DNA of 58,635 nucleotides from Microvirga massiliensis. Lineage in GTDB: Bacteria > Pseudomonadota > Alphaproteobacteria > Rhizobiales > Beijerinckiaceae. Below are positions 32,743-41,130 of this stretch, piece by piece (position 1 is the first letter of the stretch; each line of letters begins with the position of its first letter). The translations under genes and the position numbers were made by a program. The notes beneath the pieces are model-generated. The model ran no database searches and was not told the origin of the DNA. It worked only from the letters and a program-made list of their open reading frames with translations. The stretch spans positions 306,546 through 365,180 of the forward strand of contig NZ_LN811359.1 of assembly GCF_001006805.1 (NCBI RefSeq), read 5' to 3'.

Positions 32743-34097
32743 CAGGCGGCGGAGGGCAGCGTCTGACGACGCACCGGCAATCCGGCGTCCCTTCGCGGAT
32801 CTGAAGCTCTTCCTTGTGGAGGGGAAGTCCCAAGCAACTGCGGTGATGGTGGGGCGACCCCCTCCCGCAGGCCCGTGTCCGGGCTACTACGACGGGCCGG
32901 TAAGCTCGGGGCGGGGCTGTTCAGCCCCCGCGCCGCCCGCATCGGGCCGGCTCGTCGATACGTCACTCGCGCGGGGAACGTGACTCTCACGCCAAAGGCG
33001 TTCTGATGCATGTTGGCAGCGCCCACTACGTCGCGGTGGCCGACAAATCCACATGCCTTGCATTGCCAGTCCCGGCCCTTGGGCCGGTGGCGATGGCCGC
33101 ATTGCGGACACCGGGAGGACGTCCTACGCTCGTTCCCGATGGAGCACGCAATGCTGGCCCGCTCCGCCTTGTGGCGGAGGTAGTCCATATCCTGGCCGAC
33201 CTCCCAGCGGCTGATGCGCTGGTTGTGATGCCGTCCGGCTTTCAATGTCCGCACCCCGCGCGGATCGCCGATGAACAGGGTGCCGACCTTCTGCTGAACG
33301 CAGAAGTCGATCACCTTTCGGGTGCCCTTGTGGCGCAAGTCACGGATGCGCCGCCTGGCCAGGAGGCTGCGCTTTCGGCGAGCCCGCTGGAGCTTTTTCC
33401 AGCGCCGCGAGCCGCGCTTGCAGCGCGCGCGTTTGCGCGCGAGGGCGCCGAGCTGTTTCGAGAGCAGGCGCTTGTGGCTGCGCATCCCGCGGCCGCAGAT
33501 CACCAGGGCCGCGCCCGTGTCGGTCGCCACCGCGGCTTGATGGATCTCGCCGAGATCGACACAGGCGCGGTGCTCACCCGGAGACGCCTCGGCTTGAACC
33601 ACATCGCCGCGCACGATGTGGAGCTCATAGCCGTCTTTCCAGACGAGCTTCACGGCGCCCGGCTCGAAATCGAGCGCGACGCGAAACACGAGCGATTTCC
33701 GGCCCCGGCCCATCGGCAGGATCAGGTGGCTGGCACACCTGTCATAGCTCACGGCCTGAGCGGGCCAGTAGAGCGGGAAGAATGTTTTCTCCCGGTGCGG
33801 ATAGCGCAGCCACTGGCGCGAGGCCGGATCGTTGCGCCGCCGCTCCGTCGTGGCCTCGACATTTGCGAGGAACTGCTGGACGATCATCTGGATCGTCTGC
33901 GAATGGAGCTTGTAGCGGCCCTTCGTGAATTTCTGGAGCGTGTCGCGCGTCGGCCACTTCGCGCGCGTGTCACGGGCTTGCTTGTGAACGGCGACGCGAT
34001 CCATCCATTCGCGGGCCGCTTCCCGTTGGGCCTCGCGCAGCGCCGCAAGCTGCCCTTTGGGCAGCCACTTCGGGCGATGAATCGAGACGCTCTCCAT
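32742..34097 (-). CDS. tnpB: TnpB-family (IS200/IS605, IS1341-type) RNA-guided nuclease homologue
   Basis: I number from the ATG 34097-34095 (MESVSIHRPKWLPKGQLAAL; 451 residues). The frame also extends to a start at 34184. RuvC-I is ACVDLGEIHQAAV (D181). RuvC-III is GFVGHRDVVGAANM (D356). The zinc ribbon is CPQC (330-333) and CKAC (346-349). At RuvC-II, where TnpB normally has V-E-D-L, this protein has FIGDPRG, so the usual Glu is Gly277. E323 in NERRTSSRC is a possible relocated catalytic residue. TnpB cuts DNA guided by an RNA from the element's 3' end; the GC-rich 80-residue tail (370-451) probably overlaps that RNA. No tnpA is nearby. Confidence 0.88.
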   Translation of the reverse strand: MESVSIHRPKWLPKGQLAALREAQREAAREWMDRVAVHKQARDTRAKWPTRDTLQKFTKGRYKLHSQTIQMIVQQFLANVEATTERRRNDPASRQWLRYPHREKTFFPLYWPAQAVSYDRCASHLILPMGRGRKSLVFRVALDFEPGAVKLVWKDGYELHIVRGDVVQAEASPGEHRACVDLGEIHQAAVATDTGAALVICGRGMRSHKRLLSKQLGALARKRARCKRGSRRWKKLQRARRKRSLLARRRIRDLRHKGTRKVIDFCVQQKVGTLFIGDPRGVRTLKAGRHHNQRISRWEVGQDMDYLRHKAERASIACSIGNERRTSSRCPQCGHRHRPKGRDWQCKACGFVGHRDVVGAANMHQNAFGVRVTFPARVTYRRAGPMRAARGLNSPAPSLPARRSSPDTGLREGVAPPSPQLLGTSPPQGRASDPRRDAGLPVRRQTLPSAA

Positions 34098-34214
34098 CCC
34101 CCTGCTTATAAGAACAAACCGTGAATAGTCAAGCTGCGGGCGCCGCGCGGGCGGCGCATAAAATACCTCCATATTCGCTCTCATCCCGATCCCCTGAAGG
34201 GGATGGGACTTCCC
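32822..34214 (-). mobile_element. IS1341-type (tnpB-only) element, approximate limits
   Basis: Two inverted 10-bp copies, GGGAAGTCCC (32822-32831) and GGGACTTCCC (34205-34214), flank most of tnpB. A hairpin (CCCC-TGAA-GGGG, 34191-34202) lies next to the left copy, as expected for the subterminal palindromes of IS200/IS605 ends. The true ends, TAM and guide RNA boundary cannot be fixed by eye; the right end may lie nearer 32742. The element sits between the sigma factor and nepR. Confidence 0.4.
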
Positions 34215-34350
34215 GCGAATGATTGTTAAAAGTTCTACGCTGGCGACCGGCGGACACCGGCAGTAGCCTGTGCGGCTACTGATAGCGCAGCAAAGTGAGA
34301 CGCGGGACGTAGTCAGAAAATCCCGTCAAAGGGGCATCATGTCGTTCGCG

Positions 34351-34475
34351 GCGGCGCAATCTCGCGCATGAGAGAGCATCTGCGTGAGCCAAGTCCATTC
34401 ATCCGCGAGGTGGCCCTATGAGATGCCCGATCCCACCCGCTCACAAAGACCAAGCAAACAAAGACACATCAAACA
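34351..34475 (+). promoter_or_regulatory. nepR leader with GCAATCTCGCGC motif (copy 3)
   Basis: GCGCAATCTCGCGCA at about 34352-34366 matches the leader core of the two OB-like genes. It stands about 110 bases before the nepR ATG. The 260 bases between the tnpB element and nepR hold no other gene. Confidence 0.3.
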
Positions 34476-34673
34476 ATGAACAGAAGAGTTCCGACGTCCT
34501 CGCACAACGATTCCGAACGACCACTCGCGACACCAATCAAGACTGCCGTGCGCAATCATCTCGGCCGGCAGCTGCGTAATTTCTACGGACCCGTCGAGGA
34601 AGAACCGCTCCCCGATAATCTCCGCGAGCTTCTCGACCGCTTGGCCGAAGCCGACGAACAAGGCCGGCGCTAG
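34476..34673 (+). CDS. nepR: NepR-family anti-sigma factor
   Basis: This 65-residue protein starts at the ATG at 34476. Residues 20-60 (IKTAVRNHLGRQLRNFYGPV, EEEPLPDNLRELLDRLAEAD) carry the NepR pattern: a first helix with LGxQLRxxYG, a linker EExLP and a second helix LxxLLxRL. NepR binds EcfG and holds it inactive until phosphorylated PhyR takes NepR away under stress. No phyR or stress histidine kinase lies in the window. The gene is on the same strand as the NepR-sigma fusion 1.8 kb upstream, now separated from it by the tnpB element. Confidence 0.88.
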   Translation: MNRRVPTSSHNDSERPLATPIKTAVRNHLGRQLRNFYGPVEEEPLPDNLRELLDRLAEADEQGRR

Positions 34674-34716
34674 AGATAGTCGGTGCCGCCCGAAGACCGA
34701 TCCCCGCTACCCGGCC

Positions 34717-36048
34717 TCACAGATCGAGCTGCATTTGAGGGGTTTCGACATGCTCTTCGGATCCGAGCGTCGACAGCGTCCCCCGAGCAGGCGAATGCCC
34801 TTGGGAGCAGGGATCAAGGGCCTGAGAAGCTCAAGGCTCGCCTGCGAGAGCGCATCCCTGGATGGCACTTGGCTCACGAACGATCGGCTGCGTGTGATTT
34901 GCTCGAAGTCGGCGTATTTCACCTTCAGGGTGACGGTGCGCCCGCGCGTGCCTGTCCGCTCGCAGAAGCCCCAGACCTTGTCGACGGTCGGGGCGAGTGC
35001 GGCCTGCATATCCTCAAACCGGACCAAATCCTGCGGAAATGTGTTCTCGGCCCCGACGGACTTCCGGATCCGGTTTGGCCGAACGGAACGCTCGTCGATG
35101 CCTCTCGCGATCCCGTAAAAGTACGGACCTGCCTTGCCAAAATGCTCGATCAGGAATTCGAGGCTTTTTGCCCGCAGATCCAGACCCGTATGGATCCCGA
35201 GCCGATTCATCTTCGCTTCAGTGGCGGGGCCCACGCCGTGGAACTTCCCGACCTGGAGAGCTTCCACGAAAGTGGATCCCATTTTTTGGCGGGATTACGA
35301 ACAGCCCGTCTGGCTTGCGCTGATCGGACGCCAACTTCGAAAGCAGCTTGTTGTATGACACTCCGACTGAGGCCGTGAGGCCGGTTTCCCGGAAAATCCT
35401 TGCCCTGATTTCTTCCGCAATCTGGGTCGCAGACGGGATCCCCTTCAGGTTCTCGGTGACGTCCAAATAGGCTTCGTCGAGCGCACGCGGCTCGATGATC
35501 GGCGTATATTCGGCGAAGATCGACCGGATCTGATGAGAGAGAGCTCGATAGACTTCAAATCGGGGCTTCACAAAGATCAACTCGGGGCATTTGCGCATCG
35601 CCGTCACCGACGGCATCGCCGAGCGCACCCCAAACTTCCGGGCCTTATAACTAGCGGTCGCGACCACTCCTCGCGCGCGCGATCCGCCGACGGCGACAGG
35701 CTTTCCGCGAAGCTCCGGGTTGTCCCGCTGCTCTACGGATGCATAGAAGGCGTCCTGATCCACCAAAAGCACCTTCCGCTGCCGATCAGGAGGCCTCGTC
35801 TCCTGGTCACCAGGCAGTTCGTCGAAATGTTCGATGAGCTCGGAAGCCACCTCCAACATCGGCCTATCACGTTCTCCAATAGCATCATCGTCGGTGTCGA
35901 TGTTCCAGTGCACGTTAGCACAGAACGGGAACACATCGCCAGTCGGCGCCCGTGGCCCGCAAGCCATCTCGTCCGCGAGATCGAGGCCGTCCTCAACCTG
36001 TTCGAGAAGCAGCCAGCGCCCGGGACAGGGCAGCGTGTTTCGAGACAC
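34717..36048 (-). pseudogene. dinB: DNA polymerase IV (DinB), two frame changes
   Basis: The catalytic part reads VDQDAFYASVEQRDNPELRG (first Asp), TASYKARKFGVRSAMPS and RALDEAYLDVTENLKGIP (Asp-Glu pair), then NKLLSKLASDQRKPDGLFVI. In the T6 run 35282-35287 one base too many moves the continuation MGSTFVEALQVGKFHGVGPA to another frame. In the C5 run 34780-34784 one base too few shifts the last residues; repaired, they read GTLSTLGSEEHVETPQMQLD and stop at 34719-34717. Start is uncertain: GTG at 36048 or ATG at 35859; the segment between (FCANVHWNIDTDDDAIGERD) is not part of normal DinB. Pol IV is an error-prone lesion-bypass polymerase. Confidence 0.85.
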
Positions 36049-36069
36049 TCGACTGATCAGGCGGACTCT

Positions 36070-36846
36070 CTAGTCGAAAATCCTCCCCATCCCCTTCCCT
36101 TTGAGGTTGCGTTGCAACTCTCGAAGCCGTCCCCTAAACCCCTCCTTGGTTTGGTCTGCCAACACGGTTCCGCGATATTCCTGGAAGGTGGCCCCGATCT
36201 TCTCGCCTTCCCCATTCGTGCCCAGCCCAAAGCCGACCCCCTCGAACGGGGCGCCTATGGATCTGAACCGCTTATTGAAGGACAATAGTTCGGCACCCGA
36301 GATCCTCGGCTTGATCGCGATCACCGCGCTGTCGCGCCACTTGCCGCCGGACACCCTGGGCGGCCGTCGAGTCCTTTTCGAAATACGTCTCGACGAGATG
36401 CATTCCCGACAGGGTGCATAACGCACCCCAGGAATCCGGATAAAATCGCCAGCAGTCGTAGGGAAACCGGTGCACGCGGCCACCACCGGGCGCGATGACG
36501 AACAACACGCCCCCGGGCTTCAGAATCCGCGCCATCTCGCAGAACGTGACCCAGAAAAAAGGATTGTGCTCGAATGTCTGCCCGGAAATCGCGACATCGT
36601 AACGATCGTCGGACAGTTCGAACCAGACGTATCCATTTTTGGGCACGATATCGACGTTGGCCCGGGCTCCACATCCAGACCGGTATAGTCGTAACGAGGA
36701 TCGGCAAACAGCGACCTGAACGTGTCGTGTGCTTCGTAGGACTTCGCGCCAATCTCAATGACGGATATTTTCCGGCCGCTGTTCAGCAGACCCGAGACAT
36801 AGTGTTTGATAAAAAGCTCAGCTTTTAAAAGGGACGAGTAATGCAT
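36070..36846 (-). pseudogene. Class I SAM-dependent methyltransferase, two frame changes
   Basis: Three frames join into one protein. From the ATG 36846-36844: MHYSSLLKAELFIKHYVSGL, then the SAM motif VIEIGAKSYEAHD and YDYTGLDVEPG. The frame then changes in a G run near 36661 to ANVDIVPKNGYVWFELSDDR, YDVAISGQTFEH and MARILKPGGVLFVIAPGGG. A second change in a G run near 36357 gives SGGKWRDSAVIAIKPRISG and the C-terminus KGKGMGRIFD. This is a methyltransferase-11-type protein of about 258 residues with unknown acceptor, perhaps a sugar or lipid. Both shifts are single bases in G/C runs. Confidence 0.75.
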
Positions 36847-37206
36847 CAAACACACTCGAAAAATACGTCGTGAAAAAAGATCGCCGTATTTATAAGTGGG
36901 AGCGGCCAAGCTTGCAAGACGCACCCCTCCTTTACGGCAGGTCCGCATCCTCCGGGATCTCACGGCTTTGCCGGTCATCCAGATCCTATGTTGATTTCCC
37001 CTCTCTTCGGAGGCTCCTCCGACGGCCCGTGCTCGCGTCGGTTCGGGAGCTCTGAGCTCAACGCATCAGACGCAGCCCGGTCTCCAGCGCTACACGAGCG
37101 GGCGCGCTGCGGTTGAAGGAGCGGAAGCAACACCCACCTCATTTGAAGTGGATCGACCGCGCAACGCGGCGCTTGGTTCGTCCAGCTGGGATCGTAGGGG
37201 CCACCG
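36847..37206. other. Intergenic, no gene seen
   Basis: This 360-base gap between the methyltransferase and the NAD(P)-binding protein has no supported frame, RNA gene or terminator. AT-rich sequence at 36780-36900 may hold the methyltransferase promoter. Confidence 0.4.
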
Positions 37207-37842
37207 ATGCGAATAACGGTCATTGGGGCAAGCCACGGTATTGGCGCCGAACTCGTCAATCAGGCCAGAGCGGCCGGGCATCAGATCGTCGCTACCTCGC
37301 GCAGCATGAAGCTTGAACCTGCCTCCGATATGGTCCCGGTCAAGGGCTCGATTCTCGATCCCGGAGCGGCCGAGCGCGGTGTCCAGGGTGCCGACGCGGT
37401 CGCCTGGTGTCTCGGCGTGAAGACGCTCGGCCCCACGGCTCTTCGGACCGTGACGGTCTTCTCGCAAGGCACCGAACGCACCATCGCCGCCATGAAGGCT
37501 ATGGGCGTGAGCCGCTTGGTCGCGATCACCGGCATCGGGGCCGGCGAGAGCCGCGGTCACGGTGGTTTTCTCTACGACTGGATTGGGCTGCCGCTGATCA
37601 TCGGAGCCGTCTACGCCGACAAGGACCGGCAAGAGGCGATCCTGAAGTCATCGGGCCTCGATTGGACCATCATCCGCCCGACCCTCCTCACCAATGGTCC
37701 GCGCACGGGCCACTATCGCGTGCTGACCGATCTGACCGGCGTTCACGGCGGCCGGATCAGCCGGGCCGATTGCGCGGATTGCCTGATGCGCGCCATCGTC
37801 GCGCATGAATGGTCGCGCAAGGCCATTCTCATTACCGATTAG
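37207..37842 (+). CDS. NAD(P)H-binding atypical SDR (NmrA/biliverdin reductase B-like)
   Basis: This 211-residue protein starts at the ATG at 37207. The N-terminal dinucleotide motif is ITVIGASHGIGAELVNQARA, followed by VPVKGSILDPGAAERGVQGA, ADAVAWCLGV and LVAITGIGAGESRGHGG. SGLDWTIIRPTLLTNGP is the conserved C-terminal block of atypical SDRs. It lacks the YxxxK pair of classical dehydrogenases. Relatives act as flavin or quinone reductases or redox sensors; the substrate here is unknown. It appears monocistronic. Confidence 0.85.
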   Translation: MRITVIGASHGIGAELVNQARAAGHQIVATSRSMKLEPASDMVPVKGSILDPGAAERGVQGADAVAWCLGVKTLGPTALRTVTVFSQGTERTIAAMKAMGVSRLVAITGIGAGESRGHGGFLYDWIGLPLIIGAVYADKDRQEAILKSSGLDWTIIRPTLLTNGPRTGHYRVLTDLTGVHGGRISRADCADCLMRAIVAHEWSRKAILITD

Positions 37843-37902
37843 AGGCCCCGAGGTCCTCCGGCTCGCTTGGCAGGTGCCGCCAGAGGATTACAATGCGGGA
37901 CC

Positions 37903-38166
37903 ATGAAGCACGCGGAGTTCCGTGTCGGCCACGAGTTCCGGACCTCGAGCGGCAACCGGTGGCGCTGCACCGACATCGGGCAGCGGACCATCGTCGCGAT
38001 CCGCATCGACCCAGTCGAGCTCCCGGTGATCGAGGACGGTCACCCGCGGACGCGGCGGCTCACGCAGGCCGAGGCCGAGCAGGAAGGCTGGTTCGAGGGC
38101 CCACCGTACAAGATCCCAGAGGTGGTCTTCAACGAAGACGACCTCGACGACTGCGAACCCGCGTAG
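37903..38166 (+). CDS. Small conserved protein of unknown function
   Basis: This 87-residue frame starts at the ATG at 37903 (MKHAEFRVGHEFRTSSGNRW). It continues RCTDIGQRTIVAIRIDPVEL, then EQEGWFEGPPYKIPEVVFNE and an acidic end (DDLDDCEPA). The pattern is familiar from Methylobacteriaceae small proteins, but no function is known to me. No membrane segment or signal is present. Confidence 0.65.
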   Translation: MKHAEFRVGHEFRTSSGNRWRCTDIGQRTIVAIRIDPVELPVIEDGHPRTRRLTQAEAEQEGWFEGPPYKIPEVVFNEDDLDDCEPA

Positions 38167-38320
38167 GCCGCCTTTCCGGACGGGCAGTTTGCATCCCGAG
38201 AAGCGGCTGCAGCGCATCCCTGCACCTTCGGAGTGCGGCGTGGTCTACCCCATCCCCACCCTGACGAAGCCACAAACAGCCGCTTTATTGAGGAGTGGTA
38301 GGAACTGACACAGGCACGAT

Positions 38321-38566
38321 ATGGACAGGTCGAGCTACGAGGTCCAATACTCTGCCCGCCTGCAGGTGGAACTCCTCCCGGAATCGGAGAAGGCCGACCT
38401 TGACCGGCTGTTCGCCGATCCGGAACGCCTGAAGGCAGAAACCTTGCAGGAAATATCGGAGGGGCGCTTCGTGGCCCGGCTTGGCTCGAAGCGTGTGCTC
38501 TGGCGGCGAACCCCGGAGGGCAAGCCCGAGGTTCTCGGCATTCTCGATCGCTCCTACGCCGCCTAG
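38321..38566 (+). CDS. Small protein, weakly ParE/RelE-like
   Basis: This 81-residue frame starts at the ATG at 38321. ARLQVELLPESEKADLDRLF is followed by GRFVARLGSKRVLWRRTPEG KPEVLGILDRSYAA. The last part, with basic residues on beta strands (R-V-L-W-R-R and L-x-I-x-D-R-S), recalls ParE/RelE toxins. There is no typical antitoxin gene adjacent, so the toxin label is weak. The Uma2 gene starts 97 bases downstream. Confidence 0.6.
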   Translation: MDRSSYEVQYSARLQVELLPESEKADLDRLFADPERLKAETLQEISEGRFVARLGSKRVLWRRTPEGKPEVLGILDRSYAA

Positions 38567-38662
38567 CCCCCCGTGCAGTTCCAATGGATCGTGTACAGCC
38601 TCGAGGAGGCTGAAGCTGAGTTTGTGGGTGGTACCCACTCTGCTGGCCTTGGGGAGATGACG

Positions 38663-39232
38663 ATGCAGCGGAACCAGCGCAGGCCTTTGCGAATGTCGGA
38701 GGACCAGTTCCTCGCCTGGGCAGAGAACCAGGAAGGGCGCTACGAGTTGCTGCGGGGCGAAGTCCTGATGCAGGCCGGCGCCACCCGTGACCATGAAAGG
38801 GTGGCCAAACGGACCTTCGCACTTCTCTATTCCCAGGCCGACGAGAAGGTCTACGACGTCAACAAAGGCGACTTTGGGGTGCGGATCCGGCCGGGTTCCG
38901 GCAAAGGCACGATCCTGTATCCGGACGTGCTCGTTGATCGGCAAAGCACGGCCGGCGACGAGCAGTCGACCACGCAGCCAATCGTCGTGATTGAGGTCCT
39001 CTCTCGGAGCACGGATTACGAGCACCATGTTCAGAAGCTGGCGCACTACAAAAAGCGGGACAGTCTCTGCCAGTATGTCGTGTTCGATCAGAAAGAGCCG
39101 CGGGCTTTCGTTTGGACCAAAGACGCGAATAGATGGCCGGAGAGGCCCGAGAAGATTGAGGGCGCCGATGGCGTCGTAGCCCTACCCTCAATCGCAGCAC
39201 GGTTGCACCTGGCCGAGATCTATCGGTCTTGA
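38663..39232 (+). CDS. Uma2-family (DUF820) endonuclease-fold protein
   Basis: This 189-residue protein is read from the ATG at 38663, which has GGGGAG seven bases upstream; an ATG at 38657 directly abuts that site. Restriction-endonuclease-like (PD-(D/E)xK) marks are EGRYELLRGEVLMQAGAT, ILYPDVLVDRQ (catalytic Asp), PIVVIEVLSRSTDYEHHVQK (E-V-L-S) and LAHYKKRDSLCQYVVFDQKE. Uma2 proteins occur in many copies in cyanobacteria and alphaproteobacteria; nuclease activity is predicted rather than shown. It ends EIYRS. Confidence 0.88.
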   Translation: MQRNQRRPLRMSEDQFLAWAENQEGRYELLRGEVLMQAGATRDHERVAKRTFALLYSQADEKVYDVNKGDFGVRIRPGSGKGTILYPDVLVDRQSTAGDEQSTTQPIVVIEVLSRSTDYEHHVQKLAHYKKRDSLCQYVVFDQKEPRAFVWTKDANRWPERPEKIEGADGVVALPSIAARLHLAEIYRS

Positions 39233-39425
39233 AATGGCACCCCTAGAGCCCCTCGCCTCTTGAAGACCATCTGCATCGCGACCGCGGGATTTCTGCTATC
39301 CGGATTTCGATGTGGGACCGAACGGTCCCTGCTCCATGAGGTGCAAGGCTACTGCCTTCCACTTGAATTAGAACCGCAGAACGCATATCTTACCATCGTC
39401 TTACCTCGTTTGGCAGGGATTTACC

Positions 39426-39701
39426 GTGGCAAGACCAGAGCGACTCACAACCGTCGTCTCCACGAAAGGCCAGGTTATCTTGCCCAAATCGATCAGGCAG
39501 CACCGGAACTGGGACGCGGGAACCCGGCTCGTGGTGGAGGAGACGCCCGAAGGTGTGCTCCTGAAGGCCGCCCCTCTGTTTGCCGAGACCCGGCCAGAAG
39601 ACGTCTACGGATCGCTGCCATACACAGGCGCTGCCAAGACCATCGAGGAGATGGAAGCCAGCATCGTCGCCGAAGCAAAACGGCGCCATGCTCGCGATTG
39701 A
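39426..39701 (+). CDS. vapB: AbrB/MazE-type antitoxin of a VapBC module
   Basis: This 91-residue protein begins with GTG at 39426. LTTVVSTKGQVILPKSIRQH RNWDAGTRLVVEET is a swapped-hairpin AbrB DNA-binding domain. The C-terminal helix (KTIEEMEASIVAEAKRRHAR) is the likely toxin-binding part. It overlaps the PIN toxin gene by 14 bases, which supports coupling. Such antitoxins repress their own operon and neutralise the toxin. Confidence 0.9.
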   Translation: MARPERLTTVVSTKGQVILPKSIRQHRNWDAGTRLVVEETPEGVLLKAAPLFAETRPEDVYGSLPYTGAAKTIEEMEASIVAEAKRRHARD

Positions 39702-40077
39702 TACCAACCTGATCGTCCGGTATCTGACTGGAGATCACCCTGAGCAATCGCCGAAAGCCAGAGCTCTAATAGACCGTGCGGACGTTTTCGTCTGCACGAC
39801 GGTTCTTTTGGAGACCGAGTGGGTGTTACGCAGTGCCTATGGCTATACCCCGGCGCAGATCGGAACCGCGTTGAGCGCCTTTGCGGGTCTGCCACAGGTT
39901 ACGCTGGAGGACGCCCCCCTGGCGGCAACGGCTCTTGCGTGGATGGCCAAGGGACTTGATTTCGCGGATGCGCTGCATTTGGTGAAAGCTGCAGGATGCA
40001 CAGCCTTCGTCAGCTTTGACCAGCGTCTTGCCAAGGCAGCAAACCGGGTCAGTGATGTGAAGGTTCGGGTGCCCTAA
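39688..40077 (+). CDS. vapC: VapC-type PIN-domain toxin
   Basis: This 129-residue protein starts at the ATG at 39688. PIN-domain acidic residues are visible: MLAIDTNLIVRYLTGD (Asp), TTVLLETEWVLRSAYG (Glu), LDFADALHLVKA (Asp) and FVSFDQRLAK (Asp). VapC toxins are magnesium-dependent ribonucleases that cut tRNA or rRNA. It follows the AbrB-type antitoxin with a 14-base overlap. Confidence 0.92.
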   Translation: MLAIDTNLIVRYLTGDHPEQSPKARALIDRADVFVCTTVLLETEWVLRSAYGYTPAQIGTALSAFAGLPQVTLEDAPLAATALAWMAKGLDFADALHLVKAAGCTAFVSFDQRLAKAANRVSDVKVRVP

Positions 40078-40187
40078 TCCAGTGGGCCGGACACCTCCTC
40101 AGAAAGCATGCTCAAGCGACCTCCACACCAAACTCCGAATAGCCGAAGCTTCGTATGCCCCGATAGTGCGGCACTACGTCGGCCGAG

Positions 40188-41015
40188 CTACCGGCTCGCA
40201 CTCACGGTCCGGGCGGCGCAGAACTTCGCCATCGCGCTCGAGACAGCCTCCGCCATGACCGCGCGCCGCCGCGGAGAAGCCAGTTGCAGCTCTTCGGAGC
40301 GGTTGACGATCACGCCGGCCTCGAGGAGGGCCGCCGGCGCCTTGGTGCCCTTCAGGACGATGAGGTTGTCGGTCCGGTAAACGCCGAGAGCGGAGTTCAC
40401 CCAGGGATGCCGCTCACCGGGAATGTCTTCGGCATGGTGTCGTGTGAAGCTTAGTCCGCGCGCCATTAGCTCTGCCCCGAGCAGCTCGGCGAGTTTGACA
40501 CTCTCACCCGGGAACTCGTTCTTGTTCGACACGAAGACAGAGTAGCCCGAGAAGCGATCGCTGTAGCTCTGCTCGACCCCGAATTCGGTCGTCCACTTCT
40601 CCAGATATTTCTTCTGAACCGCGTCGTGATGCAGGGACAGGAAGGCGTCGGGCTTTGCGGCATTCGCCCGAGCATTGCGGGTCACGAGATCGGCCCGGCC
40701 AGCCCCCTGGTTCGTGACAACGGTCACGGCCTGAAAGCCATCGCGCTTCAAGGTCTCGGCCACGGCGTCGGCCAGGAGCGTGTTGAAGCGATACTCCGCG
40801 ACGCCACGGGCGCTCATGGCTCCCGGCGACTTAGCGCTGTGCCCGACATCGATCACGATCCGGAAGTTTCGACGATCACACTGCGGGTCGCTCGCGCCCT
40901 GTTGTTGAACCAGAGGAGATCGAGACGCCATCAAAGGCTGAGCAGCCCAAGACGAACCGATCGCCGCAGCAGAAATACCCGTGACCAGCCCGAGCTTCGT
41001 GATCCATAAATGCAT
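40188..41015 (-). CDS. N-acetylmuramoyl-L-alanine amidase (Amidase_3)
   Basis: This 275-residue protein is read from the ATG 41015-41013 (MHLWITKLGLVTGISAAAIG), which gives a signal peptide ending near SWAAQ; an ATG at 41063 adds 16 residues. Zinc-site motifs are IVIDVGHSAKSPGAM (His), VAEYRFNTLLADAV (Glu), AFLSLHHDAVQ (His) and the catalytic ALLEAGVIVNRSEEL (Glu). It would cut the bond between muramic acid and the stem peptide in the periplasm. Alone, without an envelope operon, it could serve in cell separation or in an accessory element. Confidence 0.9.
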   Translation of the reverse strand: MHLWITKLGLVTGISAAAIGSSWAAQPLMASRSPLVQQQGASDPQCDRRNFRIVIDVGHSAKSPGAMSARGVAEYRFNTLLADAVAETLKRDGFQAVTVVTNQGAGRADLVTRNARANAAKPDAFLSLHHDAVQKKYLEKWTTEFGVEQSYSDRFSGYSVFVSNKNEFPGESVKLAELLGAELMARGLSFTRHHAEDIPGERHPWVNSALGVYRTDNLIVLKGTKAPAALLEAGVIVNRSEELQLASPRRRAVMAEAVSSAMAKFCAARTVSASR

Positions 41016-41130
41016 TCCAAAATCCCACACGCGGTTGCACCCAATGATTTCCTCATAGGGCATCAACCTGTCGTGAGGCTTTCCATTCGGACATCAATCG
41101 ATGCGTGGGGGAACCAACCGCGATAGCTCA

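Noticed and set aside
32742..33000. Defined guide RNA for TnpB
   Set aside because: GC-rich inverted segments occur near the 3' end of tnpB, but I cannot fix scaffold and guide boundaries by eye, so I did not list an ncRNA.
33006..34124. 372-codon plus-strand open frame
   Set aside because: Antisense to tnpB, whose RuvC and zinc motifs are unmistakable.
34476..34673. Full PhyR-NepR-EcfG cassette
   Set aside because: No PhyR-like or HWE-kinase frame lies anywhere near; only the sigma factor and NepR are supported.
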